From Favolaschia claudopus (taxonomy: Eukaryota; Basidiomycota; Agaricomycetes; Agaricales; Mycenaceae): a DNA stretch of 64,000 nucleotides. The translations under genes were made by a program, and so were the position numbers. The stretch lies in NCBI GenBank assembly GCA_037176885.1, contig JAWWNJ010000241.1:62001-126000 (forward strand), given 5' to 3'. A model generated the notes under the pieces. It ran no database searches, was not told the origin of the DNA, and was given only the letters and a program-made list of their open reading frames with translations. Positions 31,998-42,773 of this stretch are shown piece by piece. Within the stretch, counting starts at the first letter, position 1; every line of letters begins with the position of its first letter.

Positions 31998-32555
31998 GTT
32001 GGCGGGTAGACCAGTAACATCGGCTCAGCATCATATACTGTATACTTTCGACCAAAGGTTCACGGGGTGTCACTCGTCACCTTCATTGTTCACTGAACAA
32101 ATAGTTCACAGCACCGCAAATTACCACATATGGTAGGCCGGCGACAGCCGGCCCGCAATTTTTGACGTTTTTTGCCCTTTTTTGGACGAAAAAAGTCCGT
32201 GTCACCCGTCACCACCTTCAAAATTGTTCAGTTCACGGTTCCCCGTCACCCGTCACCTGAACCTTTGGTCGAAAGTATACAGTATGCGAAGGATGTTGAA
32301 GGCCAGTTTAGCGAGGATCGGTGTAACTTCTCTCCTTGCCAGGACGGAGCGGAAGAAGTCCATTACGTCCGTGAAAGCACCCTTGAACTCCGGCAAGGTG
32401 GTGTATAAGCCTTTAAGGAATTCCTCTCGGACTCGCATGAGCTCTGGATGATCGCAGAGGAACATCGCATGGGTCTCGTCTTCCACCGCCTCAAGACAGA
32501 ACCTGCATTTGCGCCATTCCCTGGGGACGATGTCCTGGCCTCAACGTTCCTTCCA
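31998..32555 (-). pseudogene. LINE ORF2 C-terminal tail, split by a MITE
   Basis: The minus frame reads IVPREWRKCRFCLEAVEDET, then HAMFLCDHPELMRVREEFLK (CX2C...HX4C pattern of fungal LINE tails) and FRSVLARREVTPILAKLAFN. A 245-bp MITE interrupts it after ILR; beyond the MITE IYDAEPMLLVYPPTSEDT ends at a stop near 31998-32006. Removing the MITE and one TA gives ILRIYDAEP in frame. RT and RNase H are absent. Confidence 0.7.
32038..32282. mobile_element. 245-bp TA-flanked MITE in a LINE tail
   Basis: Inverted ends CTGTATACTTTCGACCAAAG followed by GTTCA; TA at 32036-32037 and 32283-32284. The restored LINE frame fixes both borders. Confidence 0.9.
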
Positions 32556-32693
32556 CCTGCGACAGTATAGGATAGAAAAATTTTGGAAAACTTTCCATAT
32601 ACAACGTCAGAAACGTGATTTAAGACCGTTCTGACCCCTCTCTGGCTACGTAATGCTGATGTAAGCAACCCTTGGATAGACGTTGACAAATAG

Positions 32694-33540
32694 ATTGTTG
32701 AAATAGCTGCCGCAGAACGGGCGGCCAAACGAAAGAGCGGGAAATCCCTTGCAAACGCGCAAGGGGATTGAGCATTACAAACAGGAATATAAGTACATCG
32801 GAGACGGCGGAATAACAAAAGCCGAAGAGTAATACAAAATCGCGTACGTCCGCGATTGAACTAGTGTTGTTCGGGTCGGGTCGGGCCGCCAAGCCCGGGC
32901 TTGGGTCGGGTCGGGGAGGGTCAGGGTCGAGTTGAACGCCCGACCCGACCCTGGAGGTAAGGTCGGGTCGGGCTCGGGTCGGGTCTGGGTCGCGACCCGG
33001 GTCTCACACAGGATAAATTGATTTTATGTCGGGAGGCCACCTCACTCATAGGTATCATTTTTAAAGTGCTTAATTTGCTTTCAGTGTTCGCTATAGGTGA
33101 GTTGCTCATGATTTGCGGTAAGAATTGCCTTATCTGGGGCGTGGGAGGTGATGGGATTCGGAAGCTGCCGATCAACACTTGCCTTCCCCGCCATTCTCTC
33201 TTGCGATTCACTCAAAATGTATCTTCAAATCTAGAAGCAGACAAGGTGAGCATAGGAAGCACAAATCTTCCATCCATAGTCTCACCAAAAGTCCTCAACA
33301 ACCCCCGCAGAATTGTAGGCGCCGACCCGGGTCGGCGACCCGGGTCTCGGGTCTCTCAGAAGTTGAGACCCGACCCGCGACCCTCGTTGAATTCGGGCCT
33401 GGGTCGGGTCGGGTCGGGCTCAAAAGCCCGGGCTTGGGTCGGGTCTCGGGTCTTCGACCCGACCCGAACAACACTAGATTGAACGGGCGTGCGCAGCAGC
33501 GGGCGGGTCAGCTGAGTCGGGGCAGTGCGAGTCGGGCACA
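32694..33540. repeat. Dispersed repeat, copy 2, carrying a hAT MITE
   Basis: 32694-32861 and 33485-33540 match 2036-2290 continuously. The 615-bp interruption is the hAT-type MITE at 32862-33476 plus one 8-bp duplicate. Confidence 0.85.
32862..33476. mobile_element. 615-bp hAT-type MITE with perfect 8-bp target duplication
   Basis: Inverted ends TAGTGTTGTTCGGGTCGGGT; GATTGAAC at 32854-32861 and 33477-33484. TAG-type ends with an 8-bp duplication are diagnostic of hAT elements. The ends are followed by repeated GGGTCGGG / CGACCCGGG words. No transposase; the empty site is seen at 2036-2290. Confidence 0.95.
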
Positions 33541-34084
33541 ATCGGAATTCCAACATAGATGTGCTGTCATCGCCCTAAGATAGAGAGCGTCGCGCATTCC
33601 AGCGCCGAAATGACTTGAGGACCAATTTGACTTGTTTTCCACGAAAGTCGCGCTGTCGGAGCAAATGGCTCAACAATAGTTGGGAAAGTTCTATTGGAGA
33701 ACATTTCCACTGGAAGACTTGAGAGCTTCATCTCTGTTTGTGAAACCCATGTATCTCGCCAACGGACTTCAGGACTATGTAGTGCTGTTAGTAGCCGAAG
33801 GCAAATGCAGTACATACAACAAATAGACAAACCTTCCCATTTTCGAGCTTTTGGTCTAATAAACAGGCAAGGGTACGCCGGTGTCTAAACCGGCGACCTA
33901 CTCTAGGGCTGGTTGACAGCACTCTTGACTTTCCGCCGCAACGTGCGCACCCGATAAGGGGACTTGATCGCGGCAGAATCTTCGGTGATCAAATATATTT
34001 TCACTATAGAGCAATGTGAGTCGTCGAGCATCGAGGGCGTAATGTCATGCTGAAAGAAAGGGGTTAACCAAGTGTTGTGTAGTA

Positions 34085-34160
34085 TAGAGGTTTGTAGACG
34101 CATATAGGACATTCGAACTGTTGAGGTGGTGAGTTCAATTCTTTCTGTTTACATTTTTTT
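34085..34160 (+). repeat. tRNA-like relic with T-run
   Basis: GAGGTGGTGAGTTCAATTCT has the shape of a T arm with a B-box-like core, and a run of eight T follows about 15 bases later. An A-box is not convincing. Confidence 0.3.
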
Positions 34161-34177
34161 TGCTTCACTTATACTAT

Positions 34178-34315
34178 GACTGCCGAAGGCCGAAAGGTCA
34201 CTGGTTAGGTGGTTAGGGTTTGCTCCCACTTTTGTGACTGCCGAAGGCCAAAAGATTACTCGGTTAGGACCTGGTTAGGGTTAAGGTTCGGGTTAGTGGT
34301 TAGGGTTCGGGGGGG
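34178..34315 (+). repeat. Degenerate telomere-like (TTAGGG) repeats
   Basis: GGTTAGGTGGTTAGGG, GGTTAGGACCTGGTTAGGG, TTAAGGTTCGGGTTAGTGG and TTAGGGTTCGG cluster within about 120 bp. TTAGGG is the usual telomere unit of basidiomycetes. GACTGCCGAAGGCC also repeats at about 34178 and 34237, so part of the block is a ~59-bp duplication. It sits inside the 33920-34563 MITE. Confidence 0.6.
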
Positions 34316-34573
34316 TGTGGGGGTGAGGAACAGAAGGATCCGCGCGAACGAGGCTTTAGAGTGCCAACCTGAGCGGCCCCGGCTTGGGGGACCCCCCGAG
34401 CGGAGCGAGGGAGGGAAGGGGACGCGAATGGTTGGTCCCCGTCGCGCAAATGAAGGACAAGGATTTGGCGGATGCCGAGGTTCGCCGGAATGATTTGCCA
34501 TCAACACAGCTCCCATCAAATTCCCTTATCGGGTGCGCACGTTGCGGCGGAATGCGCACAAGTGGTTGACAGT

Positions 34574-35200
34574 TAGTCCTGGATGGTCTGGCAGACCAAC
34601 CCGTCACCCGGTGACATCCATCATTCTCGTCCCAATTTGGAAGCCCCGCCAAATGGCAGCCCCGTTTTCGCCCAAAACCTATCTCGATAAGTAATTACAT
34701 GACCCCCATCGGACTTTTGGCCATTTGATGTTGTTTGCGATTTTATATGTATTTGTCAGAGGAATTTTCCTGATCTGTCCTAGTTCCTGAGATCAATATT
34801 GTAGATCCTGCCCAAATCAATATTTTCGCAATTCCTGTGACCATTACAAACAAAATAGTACACTATGAACATCCCGCACAATTCCGAGGTCAATTTTTGG
34901 CCCCAAAGTCGTTCCGGTTTCTGCTCCGATAAAATTTCGTTTTTCACCGGTTGCTAATAAGCTCTATTCTGCCTCTGCAACCCCGGACTCCTTCTTCCGG
35001 ACCCCACAGTGAAAGTGAAATATCCTGACCAAGAAATCGACAATGGCCAGGCGACATTGATGCTGTTGCACAGCCACCGGTCCGAGTGATCCGCAATCAA
35101 AAGCGCGAAATTGCCGTGCAAAACACGGAAAACCGATTTTTCGAAGTTTTGCTCCAGTACGTTTGTAGATTACCTTCTTGCAATGCTATTTACACAATCC
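34574..35200. other. No gene recognised
   Basis: Non-repetitive sequence up to the broken end of the Gypsy element; no open frame of interest. Confidence 0.4.
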
Positions 35201-35233
35201 CAGGATGTCTCAATGAAAACTGACGTGACAGTA

Positions 35234-35855
35234 TCAATTACCAAATTGGGACTGCGACTTGTCACGAAGTTCGGTCCGCAACCATAATCCAATGATCTTA
35301 TTGCGGAGATCGTCATCTCGTGGAACATAAATGAGGCCATTATAATAGATAACATCCTCCACCTTCTCCCATCCAGGCAGCTTCTTCTCAAGCGCCAGCT
35401 TTACACTCTTATCTATTGTTTTCGTGTTTTTGATCTGCTCCAAAATCTCCTTCTCTACCCCCTCCACCACAATCTCCTGTGCTCGGAAGTACTCGGGTTT
35501 CAAGAGAGTGACATTCTCATTGTCGCCTTTTCCTTGATCGTGATCTGCTCGGCGAGATAATAGGTCGGCCTGCCGGTTAAGGGCTCCCGGTCGATGCCGT
35601 AAGGAAAAGTCGTATTGTGACAGTTCGACAATCCAGCGCGCCTGACGTCTGTTGAGCTTCTGTGGTTTCCTGAAATACTGCAGATTCTGATGATCTGTTT
35701 GAAGTATTTCAAATGTCTGCCTCGCTCCTAGCAGCATCTGTCGGTATTCTTCCAAGGCGAGCATTATCGCGAGCATCTCTTTGTCCTAGATTTCGTAATT
35801 TCGCTCTGTCTCATTAAGTCCGTGAGATATGAAAGCCACCGGTCTCCACTAGTCT
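35234..35855 (-). pseudogene. Gypsy RNase H and start of integrase
   Basis: WRPVAFISHGLNETERNYEI is followed by a stop where Tyr is usual, then DKEMLAIMLALEEYR, FEILQTDHQNLQYFRKPQKL, RRQARWIVELSQYDFSLRHR and a linker ending VPRDDDLRNKII, the beginning of the integrase region, after which the similarity is lost. Confidence 0.8.
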
Positions 35856-36378
35856 CTTGGAAACAGACGGAACAACACAAGAGTCCTCGTACCTGCGGTG
35901 TGTTGTGGTCTGTCAATATCCTTTGATCGCCGGTTGGAGGGTCGGCTTATTACCTAATCATCAAAACACGACACGTCGATGCAGCTCATAGCGCGCGTCA
36001 TGTGAAATTTTAGACCACCCACCATAATCTTGACCTTTGCTTCATTGGCCTACGCGCTTGAACGGACGAAAAAGGTAGAGAAACGGCCGACATCAAAATT
36101 GGTTCGGTTAATGCCGGTTGGCTGTAAACCAGCGCAAAGGTTGAGGTTGGCACTCCCCTCAGCCAAAATTGAGCATTCTAAATCAACAGGGGTGTTAATA
36201 TAGCTTACCCAGACTATATCTCATAGATAATCAAGGCAGAATCGATGCTGCCGCTTGAATATAGCGGAAATGGCGTGTGGGAAACTCTTTCCATTTCGAA
36301 ATGTTTACATAATAACCCGACCCTCCTGACAGCTGTCGCGCGGTAAACTACAGACTAGGTCTCCACACACCCTCTTGC
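35856..36378. other. Left part of the insert in the Gypsy element; no gene
   Basis: About 520 bp of unassigned sequence between the Gypsy RNase H and the tRNA-like arm. No coding signal. Confidence 0.4.
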
Positions 36379-36394
36379 TCCTGGCTGAGCACTG

Positions 36395-36460
36395 CTCCTG
36401 TTTACGGTAAGCGGATTGGTCGCGGCTCGATTTCCGCGGCCACTGCCGGATGTCACACTG
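36395..36460 (+). repeat. tRNA-like arm, left (inverted copy at 39483-39546)
   Basis: TGGCTGAGCACTGC (A-box-like), TACGGTAAGCGGATTGGTCG and GCGGCTCGATTTCCGCGG (B-box-like). The same sequence, inverted, borders the other end of the integrase-like / alpha-kinase block. It may be a pair of SINE-like relics or the end repeat of one element. Confidence 0.5.
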
Positions 36461-36472
36461 TGGGAACGATCA

Positions 36473-36541
36473 TGTCAAGGACGATGAAGAGCTCGTCGAG
36501 AGGCTGTGCTTCTTGGCGTCCTCTTCATCGTTCTTGACAGC
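36473..36541. repeat. Inverted repeat forming a 19-bp hairpin
   Basis: TGTCAAGGACGATGAAGAG and CTCTTCATCGTTCTTGACA pair with one mismatch around a ~30-base loop. Confidence 0.7.
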
Positions 36542-36637
36542 TCCTCTGCGCCGCTATGGATTATTGAAGATCAACTCAACGGGAACCTTCAATTGATTGC
36601 TATATAGGTAGATGGTATGTGAGAGTAAGTATTTATA

Positions 36638-38115
36638 CTATAGTTCTATCACATCTGCGATGGGCTGGGCCATCTGCTGGAATACATCCCATGCCGTTTC
36701 TAGAGACAGTGTGGGTTTACCAATGTGTGAATACACTTGTGCCGCCAACTCCGCAAATTCCAAATCGTACCAAGAGAGGTGAGATTCCCGTGAACCTACC
36801 TCGTCCGTCAACATCTGGCGCATGTCGTCCACGGCAGCCTGAGGGACTGCAATACGGCAATCAATGCCCCCGTAATTTTCGGGATGTGCGAATGCGTCGG
36901 CTGGGACATGACCAGAAGGCATATTCTTCTCCTGCTGAACACGAACGCGATGGTGATTCCACCAAAGACGAAATTCATCCAATTTTGCTTGCAACAAAGG
37001 TATGAAAATCCAATAGAACAGTGATCTTGCATTCAATTAGTTAGGATCTAATGCTGCATATCATAAGTCAACAACTCACACGTGAAAATCAATATCGGCG
37101 CTGAAAATACGTTCCGTCTTCCCAATCAAAATAAATTCTTTCAGATTGCGCCCTAACTTTTCTTTCAACCAGCGCCAGAAGGCCTCGATAATTGTGTTGT
37201 GCACGCTTTTGATTAGCCGACAAATAGCGTACACCTCTGGGTCAATATCCGGAGCAAATGTAGCTCTAGGTGCAGCTAATTAGTGTTGGCTCATCAGGGC
37301 AAGCGAAGCAACTGACCGAATGGTGTCCTGAATCACGTATTGCCAGCCAATCTCTGATCCCTTGTCCATTGTCATCTGGATCGGAATTATTTGGTGAAGG
37401 TGTTTGTCAGAAATCAGTGGAAAAAGGTAAAATCATTTACTTACCACCGGTGACCTCAATGAAATCCAGAAACAAGTGACCAATGGCGGCGGCTGTACGA
37501 CTATTTGGGACGAAATTCATCAGAGGTATCTCGTCACTCCACTTGTCCTTATAACCGTAGATCGGAAGCCCAATATCACCCATATCAAGTGCCTGCTTTC
37601 CCAGCTTCTCGTGCCCGTCAGATGATATCTCATGGAATGGTCCACAAGCGTTCAAAGCAGTTCGAGGTATGGGTGATTTTTTGTTACCGGGAAATCTATT
37701 TTCAAAGCCTAACGGAAAATTGAACATGCGTGAATCTCAATCCAAATAACATAGACAAGTGAGCATACCGCGGAATCATGATTCCTTCTTGCTGAAGTAG
37801 AGTTTTGAAATAGTTCAGGCAATTCTGTTGCGTAATGTCCATCACGACTTTGTCGATAATGGCTTGGCGAGCAACTTCAATTGCCGGAGCTTTGCGAACG
37901 GTAGGGATTCTGAATTTCTTATTCAGTGCTTTGAGCTTGGTCAATCTAGAGTAAATTCGATTTGAGCTTGAATTTAACCGCAGACCAGGAGATGTGCTCA
38001 CCGGATGGAATAATTCAAGTCAGACTGGAGGTTTGCAATTCGCACTTCAAGCTTCAAATTTTGTGCTGCATAGCGCCGCAGCGCGGCTTCCAGTGCCTCG
38101 TCCGAGGGAACTAAA
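36638..38115 (-). CDS. rve-type integrase-like protein, multi-exon
   Basis: Minus-strand exons, each with GT-AG borders, read: [20 protein letters not shown] and [13 protein letters not shown] (near 38110-38004); [20 protein letters not shown] and [14 protein letters not shown] (37947-37771); [40 protein letters not shown] and [11 protein letters not shown] (37725-37441); [20 protein letters not shown] (about 37385-37318); [20 protein letters not shown] with [18 protein letters not shown] (37260-37082); and [35 protein letters not shown] to the stop at 36638. The D...D...E triad of an integrase fold is visible as ISSDGH, MDKGSE and NTIIEAF. I recognise this family from mushroom genomes; activity is unproven. 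The start codon exon was not found. No stops occur inside the exons. Confidence 0.65.
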
Positions 38116-38401
38116 ATCGGTAAGCCAATATCTATGTGTTTCAAGATTACTCGCCTATTTTCTCTCCATATCCATTTTTCCCCGTTGGGTGCGGCATATG
38201 CGGACAGAGGTGAAACAACGGGAAAGTCCGTGTTGCAAATTCGGTCAACTTCAGCGCGCTTATATTGACGAGCAGCAGGGCACGGACCAAGTGGATGCGT
38301 CCTGTATTTACTCTACAAACGACGGAGCACGGACCAAGGTCCAAACAAGCGAAAGATATAAAGCAGAAGGTATTTATCTGTCATTCCTCAGCTCAAATTT
38401 T

Positions 38402-38779
38402 CGCACTTGCTCTTCTGTGGAGCACTTCAGCTACACCCTTGTTCACAAGTCGCGCAAGAAGGATTTGCGTAGCTCTACAATCTATGCCTTTGCTCATTTC
38501 GTTTGGGGACATAGTAATCAAACCATGATCTTCGCCGATCTTCAAGGTATGTAAGCAACTTCTGCCTCAATATTTTCCGTCTCAAATTGTTCAGGAACAC
38601 CTGCACTTGTTGGAAGAAAGGATGGCATTGTCTTATTCGATCCCATGACTCACACGGTTGCCGGGTATATCCATTCTCTTCATATATTTCTCCTGTGCTG
38701 ACTCGAATTCTGATCTAGAAACAGTGGTATTGGCGACTTCGGCCTTGAAATAATCAACTCGTTTTCTTCGAGACCATAG
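38402..38779 (+). pseudogene. Alpha-kinase (MHCK/EF2K-type) C-terminal fragment
   Basis: Three plus-strand exons (to 38546, 38595-38664, 38719-38779) read [40 protein letters not shown] with LQG, TPALVGRKDGIVLFDPMTHT, and AGNSGIGDFGLEIINSF before a stop. The AFAHF...ADLQG...DP-HT...GNSGIGDFG order is the C-terminal half of atypical alpha-kinases, which are greatly expanded in Agaricomycetes; it includes the metal-binding and glycine-rich parts. The ATP-binding N-terminal half is not recognisable and the tail after INSF is cut, so it is a fragment. It is divergent from the integrase-like gene. Confidence 0.6.
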
Positions 38780-39482
38780 CTGCGGCGATGTTTGTAATCG
38801 ACTTGCACTAGATGAAGTCGCACCTTTGATTTTTGACACCTCCCGTAATGAAGAAGAAGAACAAGACAACTCACCATCTCCGGGTGACGCTGACTGAGCC
38901 AATGGAGAGGGAGAGGACATTGTTGATTAGTTGAAAGCTCAAAAATAAAGCCTTACACGTACAATACATAATTCATTTGAATGCATCGACTGGTACAATT
39001 TCAATGGCATCACACCAAACCTCGCTACCCTACTCATATAGCTGGCCAGAAAAAGTCAGACTGGAGTCGTTTGAGAAGGAGGCGGAAGAAAGGAAATGTC
39101 GGAGTGAGCACGTGACCGCGTTGTAAATTGATCCGTCCTGTTTCTGGCTTCGGTGAGTAGTGATTGACAAATTTTAAGTGGAGGGAAGGGTCGATAGAGG
39201 TCCCAAGTGTGTACTTGTACCTCCCGGTTGACCACCACTATGCACATGGCAATTCGGTGCTTGGTTCTTTGGCGTTTCTTTGCAGAGTTTTCTTGCGGGC
39301 CAATATTTATTGCGAGCTCTGCACTCAAAATTATTTTTCACTCCATCTTGAACCCCCATACACCATCCACAATCATTTTTCAGGTGTGTTACTCCCGGAT
39401 AATAAGGCGTAATAACCCAAACTGTGTCTGGAGCCGCATGCACAACTGGACCAAACATCACTGATCACTGTGACCCATGTGT
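38780..39482. other. No gene recognised
   Basis: Short frames only. A 95-codon minus frame at 38633-38920 overlaps the alpha-kinase exons and is taken as its shadow. Confidence 0.4.
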
Positions 39483-39546
39483 CACACCATCCCCGCCGCG
39501 GAAATCGAACCGCGACCAATCCGCTTACCGTATCCTGTTGCTCCAT
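39483..39546 (-). repeat. tRNA-like arm, right
   Basis: Reverse complement reads TACGGTAAGCGGATTGGTCG then GCGGTTCGATTTCCGCGG, matching 36411-36452 with one difference. It directly abuts the Gypsy sequence (ASDGATG). Confidence 0.5.
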
Positions 39547-40838
39547 CTGACGCATCCGCCTCGAGCCGGAACTTGCCGTCGTCTGTTGGTAATGCTAAGA
39601 AACGTCCTCGGCAATGCGATCCTTAAGTTTCTGGAAGGCTGCCGCCTGTTCCGGGCCCCACGTCCATCCGCTTTTCCCCGTTAACTTAGTCAACGGCTTG
39701 GCAACCTCACTGAAGCCGCACACAAACCGCCGATAGAAGTTTACAAATCCGAGGAATGCCTGCACTTGTTTGACGTTCTTTGGTTCCGGCCATTCCATGA
39801 TTCCCTTGATTTTCACCGGGTCCATCTTCATGCAGTTGTGCGAGATTATCACCCCAAGGTACTCAATTTCTGTTTTCTCAAAATCGCATTTTTCTGGTTT
39901 TAAATACAGCTTATGTTTTTGCAGAGTTTCCAGAACCCTTCTGACGATTTTGCGATGTTCCTCCAGGGTGTTTGTGAATATTAAAATGTCGTCCAGGTAG
40001 ACAATCACATGGCCCTCATTGATGAGATCCCTCAGGATATCGTTCATCATGGTTTGGAATGTAGCCGGTGAGTTTGTCAGCCCGAAGAACATTACGAGCG
40101 GTTCGAACAACCCTCGATTTGTGCGGAATGCCGCCTTCCACTCATCCCCTTCCTTGATCCGGACATTATTGTATCCCCATCGTATGTCCAATTTGGAGAA
40201 GTATTTTGCGCCTCGAAGCTTATTGACCAGCTCCGAGATAAGTGGCAAAGGATATCGATGTTTTACTGTCATTTCATTGAGTTTTCGATAATCCTGCACT
40301 GGTCGTAGAGATCCGTCCTTTTTCTTCACAAAGAAGAACGCGGAAGCCATCGGAGACTTTGATGGTCTGATCCGTCCGCTTTTTAAGTTCTCCTCTAGGA
40401 AGTCATTGAGTTTCTCTTGTTCGCTCAATGAAAGGGGATAGATCTTGCAATCTACTGCCTTGGAGCCAGGCTTTAATTCGATTGCATGATCCCACGGTCT
40501 CTTTTCTGGTAATGAATCAAACGACTCTTTCGCAAAGACTTTCACAAACTCCCGATATTGCTCAGGGATTTTGTCCTCTGTCGACTTCTCCTTTTCTGCC
40601 GCCGCCGCCTCCGCCATCACCTGTGCCGATGTTCCTTTGGCACGTAATTCAATGGCTGGTGCGAAGTCTACCAGCAGAATCGATTCTCCCTCCTCCACAG
40701 CTTCCTCTTTCCCGACACCAGTCCGGGTCTCCTCTCCGCTCATATTGCACTCAGTTGGACATCGGCTAAACATGATTTTCTGGTCTCTCTCCAGTCCACC
40801 TCTGGATTATGTTTAAAGAGCCAGTCATATTCAATGAA
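39535..40838 (-). pseudogene. Gypsy reverse transcriptase
   Basis: YDWLFKHNPEVDW (40838 leftwards), a frameshift, then an open frame from 40773 to 39595 with PWDHAIELKPG, RPSKSPMASAFFFVKKKDGS, LRPVQDYRKLNE, FSKLDIRWGYNNVRI (motif A; usually LDLRWGYNN), FFGLTNSPATFQ (motif B), VIVYLDDILIF (motif C) and YLGVIISHNCMKM. After IAEDVS a stop/frameshift precedes ALPTDDGKFRLEADASDGAT, the start of the RNase H region, where the 3.7-kb block interrupts it. Confidence 0.85.
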
Positions 40839-40840
40839 TA

Positions 40841-41167
40841 GCGTGTATTTGCAACCCCCCAAAAGACGATTTTCCCGTGGCGAGACCCGCTTAGAATTTT
40901 GTGAAACTCGCTTAATCGCGGTCGCTCCACACCACTGCGCATCCTTTCTAAGGCGTCTGTTCACTGCTTGCGACGTCGACCACCACGAAAAAAGACACCG
41001 CAGGACGTTAGGCAACGGTGAATCCGTTGCACCTGCTTTTGAATCAAGGAGGCAGGTGCGAGATTGAGTTGAAGTGCGACTAAGGTTGGCCAAGGCTTTG
41101 CGATCATTTTCTGAAACTCGCTTATCATTTTGTGAGATCTCGCGGAAAAAGAGCTGCAAATACACTC
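40841..41167. mobile_element. 327-bp TA-flanked MITE (B) in the Gypsy element
   Basis: Inverted ends GCGTGTATTTGCA (left) and GAGTGTATTTGCA (right, reversed); TA at 40839-40840 and 41168-41169. Subterminal GCGAGACC / GCGAGATCTC and GAAACTCGCTTA words are also inverted. Confidence 0.85.
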
Positions 41168-41169
41168 TA

Positions 41170-41785
41170 ATACTGGGGGTCGGCACTATCAGTATCTTTG
41201 ATGGCCCGTTATGTAACTTCACAGCCACACAATTTCACGTCGGAACCTGTTTTCGCATTATGCGAGTTTCCTGGAGGTTATTATGGAATTAATTAGTGCT
41301 CTGGGGTTTTAGCAGTGATACCTACACTCCCAGCAACTCTCTCAAGAAAAAACAGTCGATTCGGGGCGGCTAAAACCTTGAACGCGACGAGTCACAGTGT
41401 GTCACACGGTGACTTACCACTAATGATCGCGGCGCGCACTTCACACCTGCAGGTCCGGCCACGTCGTTTCAGGCTCTCGGCCGGCAACCCGGCAGCGCCT
41501 ATCGAAAATGTCTTTGGATTGTTCGGAACACATTTTTTAATTAGGTCTCTGTTGCATAGACCGGTCATCCGAAAATCTTTACAGGCAAAAAATAAAAAAT
41601 GTGTCCCGACGAATCTCTAGATACCTCGTTTAAAAGTTCGCAAGCACAGAAATTTTGGCAGGACTGGTGGCAGACAAAGCCACAGACGCGAAGGCGATTG
41701 ATCAAGTGCCGTTTGGCGGAGACAGAGTGACAGTCACAAATTGTGACGCTTCGTCACATAAGTGTCAATTGCCGACCCCCACTAA
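41170..41785. mobile_element. 616-bp TA-flanked MITE (A) in the Gypsy element
   Basis: Inverted ends ATACTGGGGGTCGGCA (left) and TTAGTGGGGGTCGGCA (right, reversed); TA at 41168-41169 and 41786-41787. It shares its left TA with MITE B. Removal of both leaves GTG-TA-TTC, which restores KARVFIEYDW in the Gypsy frame. Confidence 0.85.
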
Positions 41786-41799
41786 TACACGAGCTTTTC

Positions 41800-42490
41800 C
41801 GAGTCCGGTGATCAGAAAATCGTTGGCGTTCTGTGTGAGGTCCGATGGTCATGATCATCTCTACGTAATGAGTGATCTTTCCCTTGGTGTTCTCGGTACC
41901 GTCAGCATTGCGCGCTACGATGTGTGCTTCCAGTTCCTTCTGCTCGAAACCTTCAGCTTTGGCATAGTCCCGATCCATGCAAGTGGCAGTGCATCCGTTA
42001 TCAAGGAGTGCTTGGATAGAACGTCTCTTTTCAGTGTCCAGGGTCTCCAGCCCTATTGGGACAAGCATCTCATGATGGATTCGTTGCCTCTGGAACTCTC
42101 TGAGTTCTTCTCGCAGGCGGTTCTCAGAAATTCCCATCGCCTTTCTTGCAAGCCACCTAGTAGCCTCCTGTTTCTTGAGACCAAACGGCACCCGCGTGTG
42201 CTTTGGCGCTTCCTCGTAACTGATCCCCAGATCATGTCCTCTCCGTGAGTTTGCAGCACCGCAGAAATTGATGCTTCCTCCAGTTCCCTCGACAGCCGCC
42301 AGCTTTTTGCAGACGGGAACATTGGGAAGGGTTTCGAGAGTTTCCAGAACGACCACGTTTGTAACAAGTTCTGCGAGTTCTTCGAACTCCAGCGTGATCT
42401 CGATTTTGTGGAAGGGGAGGACTCTGACGGTGTGAAGAGCATGGCAATCAGTGTGGCGGAATGAAGGTAGTGCAAGCTCCAGCTCAAGCC
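41800..42490 (-). pseudogene. Gypsy protease region
   Basis: Upstream part LELELALPSFRHTDCHALHT and EITLEFEELAEL, followed by the retropepsin motif ALLDNGCTATCMDRDYAKAE (D-N-G-C-T; many Gypsy proteases have D-S-G). A one-base shift near 41820 separates HTERQRF from LITGLGKARV. After ARV the MITE pair begins; the frame resumes with FIEYDWLFKHNPEVDW at 40838. gag does not precede it. Confidence 0.75.
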
Positions 42491-42773
42491 GCTTAAGGCT
42501 AAATTATATCCTCATATTACAGGACTCCCTCGGTCTCTCCCTACCGTACTCACACTTCACTCTTTTCATTGTTTTCTGTGTTTCGTTATATCTTGACTGC
42601 CTTCTGTGTTTCTTTTATTACGTTTATTAGTTTTCAATATCTCGGCCTCCCTCTCCTACCTAATTCCTGATCCTGATACAGTGCTCCTCGCCCCTCGCTC
42701 CCCTTGCCTCCTTACTTTAATCGCTGGTCTGGTGCTGGTCCTACCAAAGATGCATACTTTCTCATTCCGTCTA

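Larger units (their letters stand above)
33920..34563. mobile_element. 644-bp MITE with ~40-bp inverted ends and 9-bp direct repeats
   Basis: TTCCGCCGCAACGTGCGCAC followed by CCGATAAGGG on the left is inverted at 34518-34555. GGTTGACAG lies directly outside both ends (33911-33919 and 34564-34572), an 8-9 bp duplication that fits Mutator-like or hAT elements. Inside are telomere-like words and a tRNA-like sequence. Confidence 0.75.
35234..42495 (-). mobile_element. Remnant of a Ty3/Gypsy retrotransposon with nested insertions
   Basis: Minus-strand pieces in the right order give protease (about 42490-41800), RT (40838-39535) and RNase H/connection (35855-35234). Inserted into it are two adjacent TA-flanked MITEs (40841-41785) and a 3.7-kb block (about 35856-39530). 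The gag and integrase parts and both LTRs are missing. Several frameshifts and a stop show that it is long dead. Confidence 0.8.

Noticed and set aside
34178..34315. A chromosome end (telomere)
   Set aside because: The TTAGGG units are few and degenerate, and ordinary transposon sequence continues on both sides.
38633..38920. 95-codon minus-strand Ser-rich frame
   Set aside because: It overlaps, antisense, the alpha-kinase exons whose GNSGIGDFG motif and splice sites are convincing.
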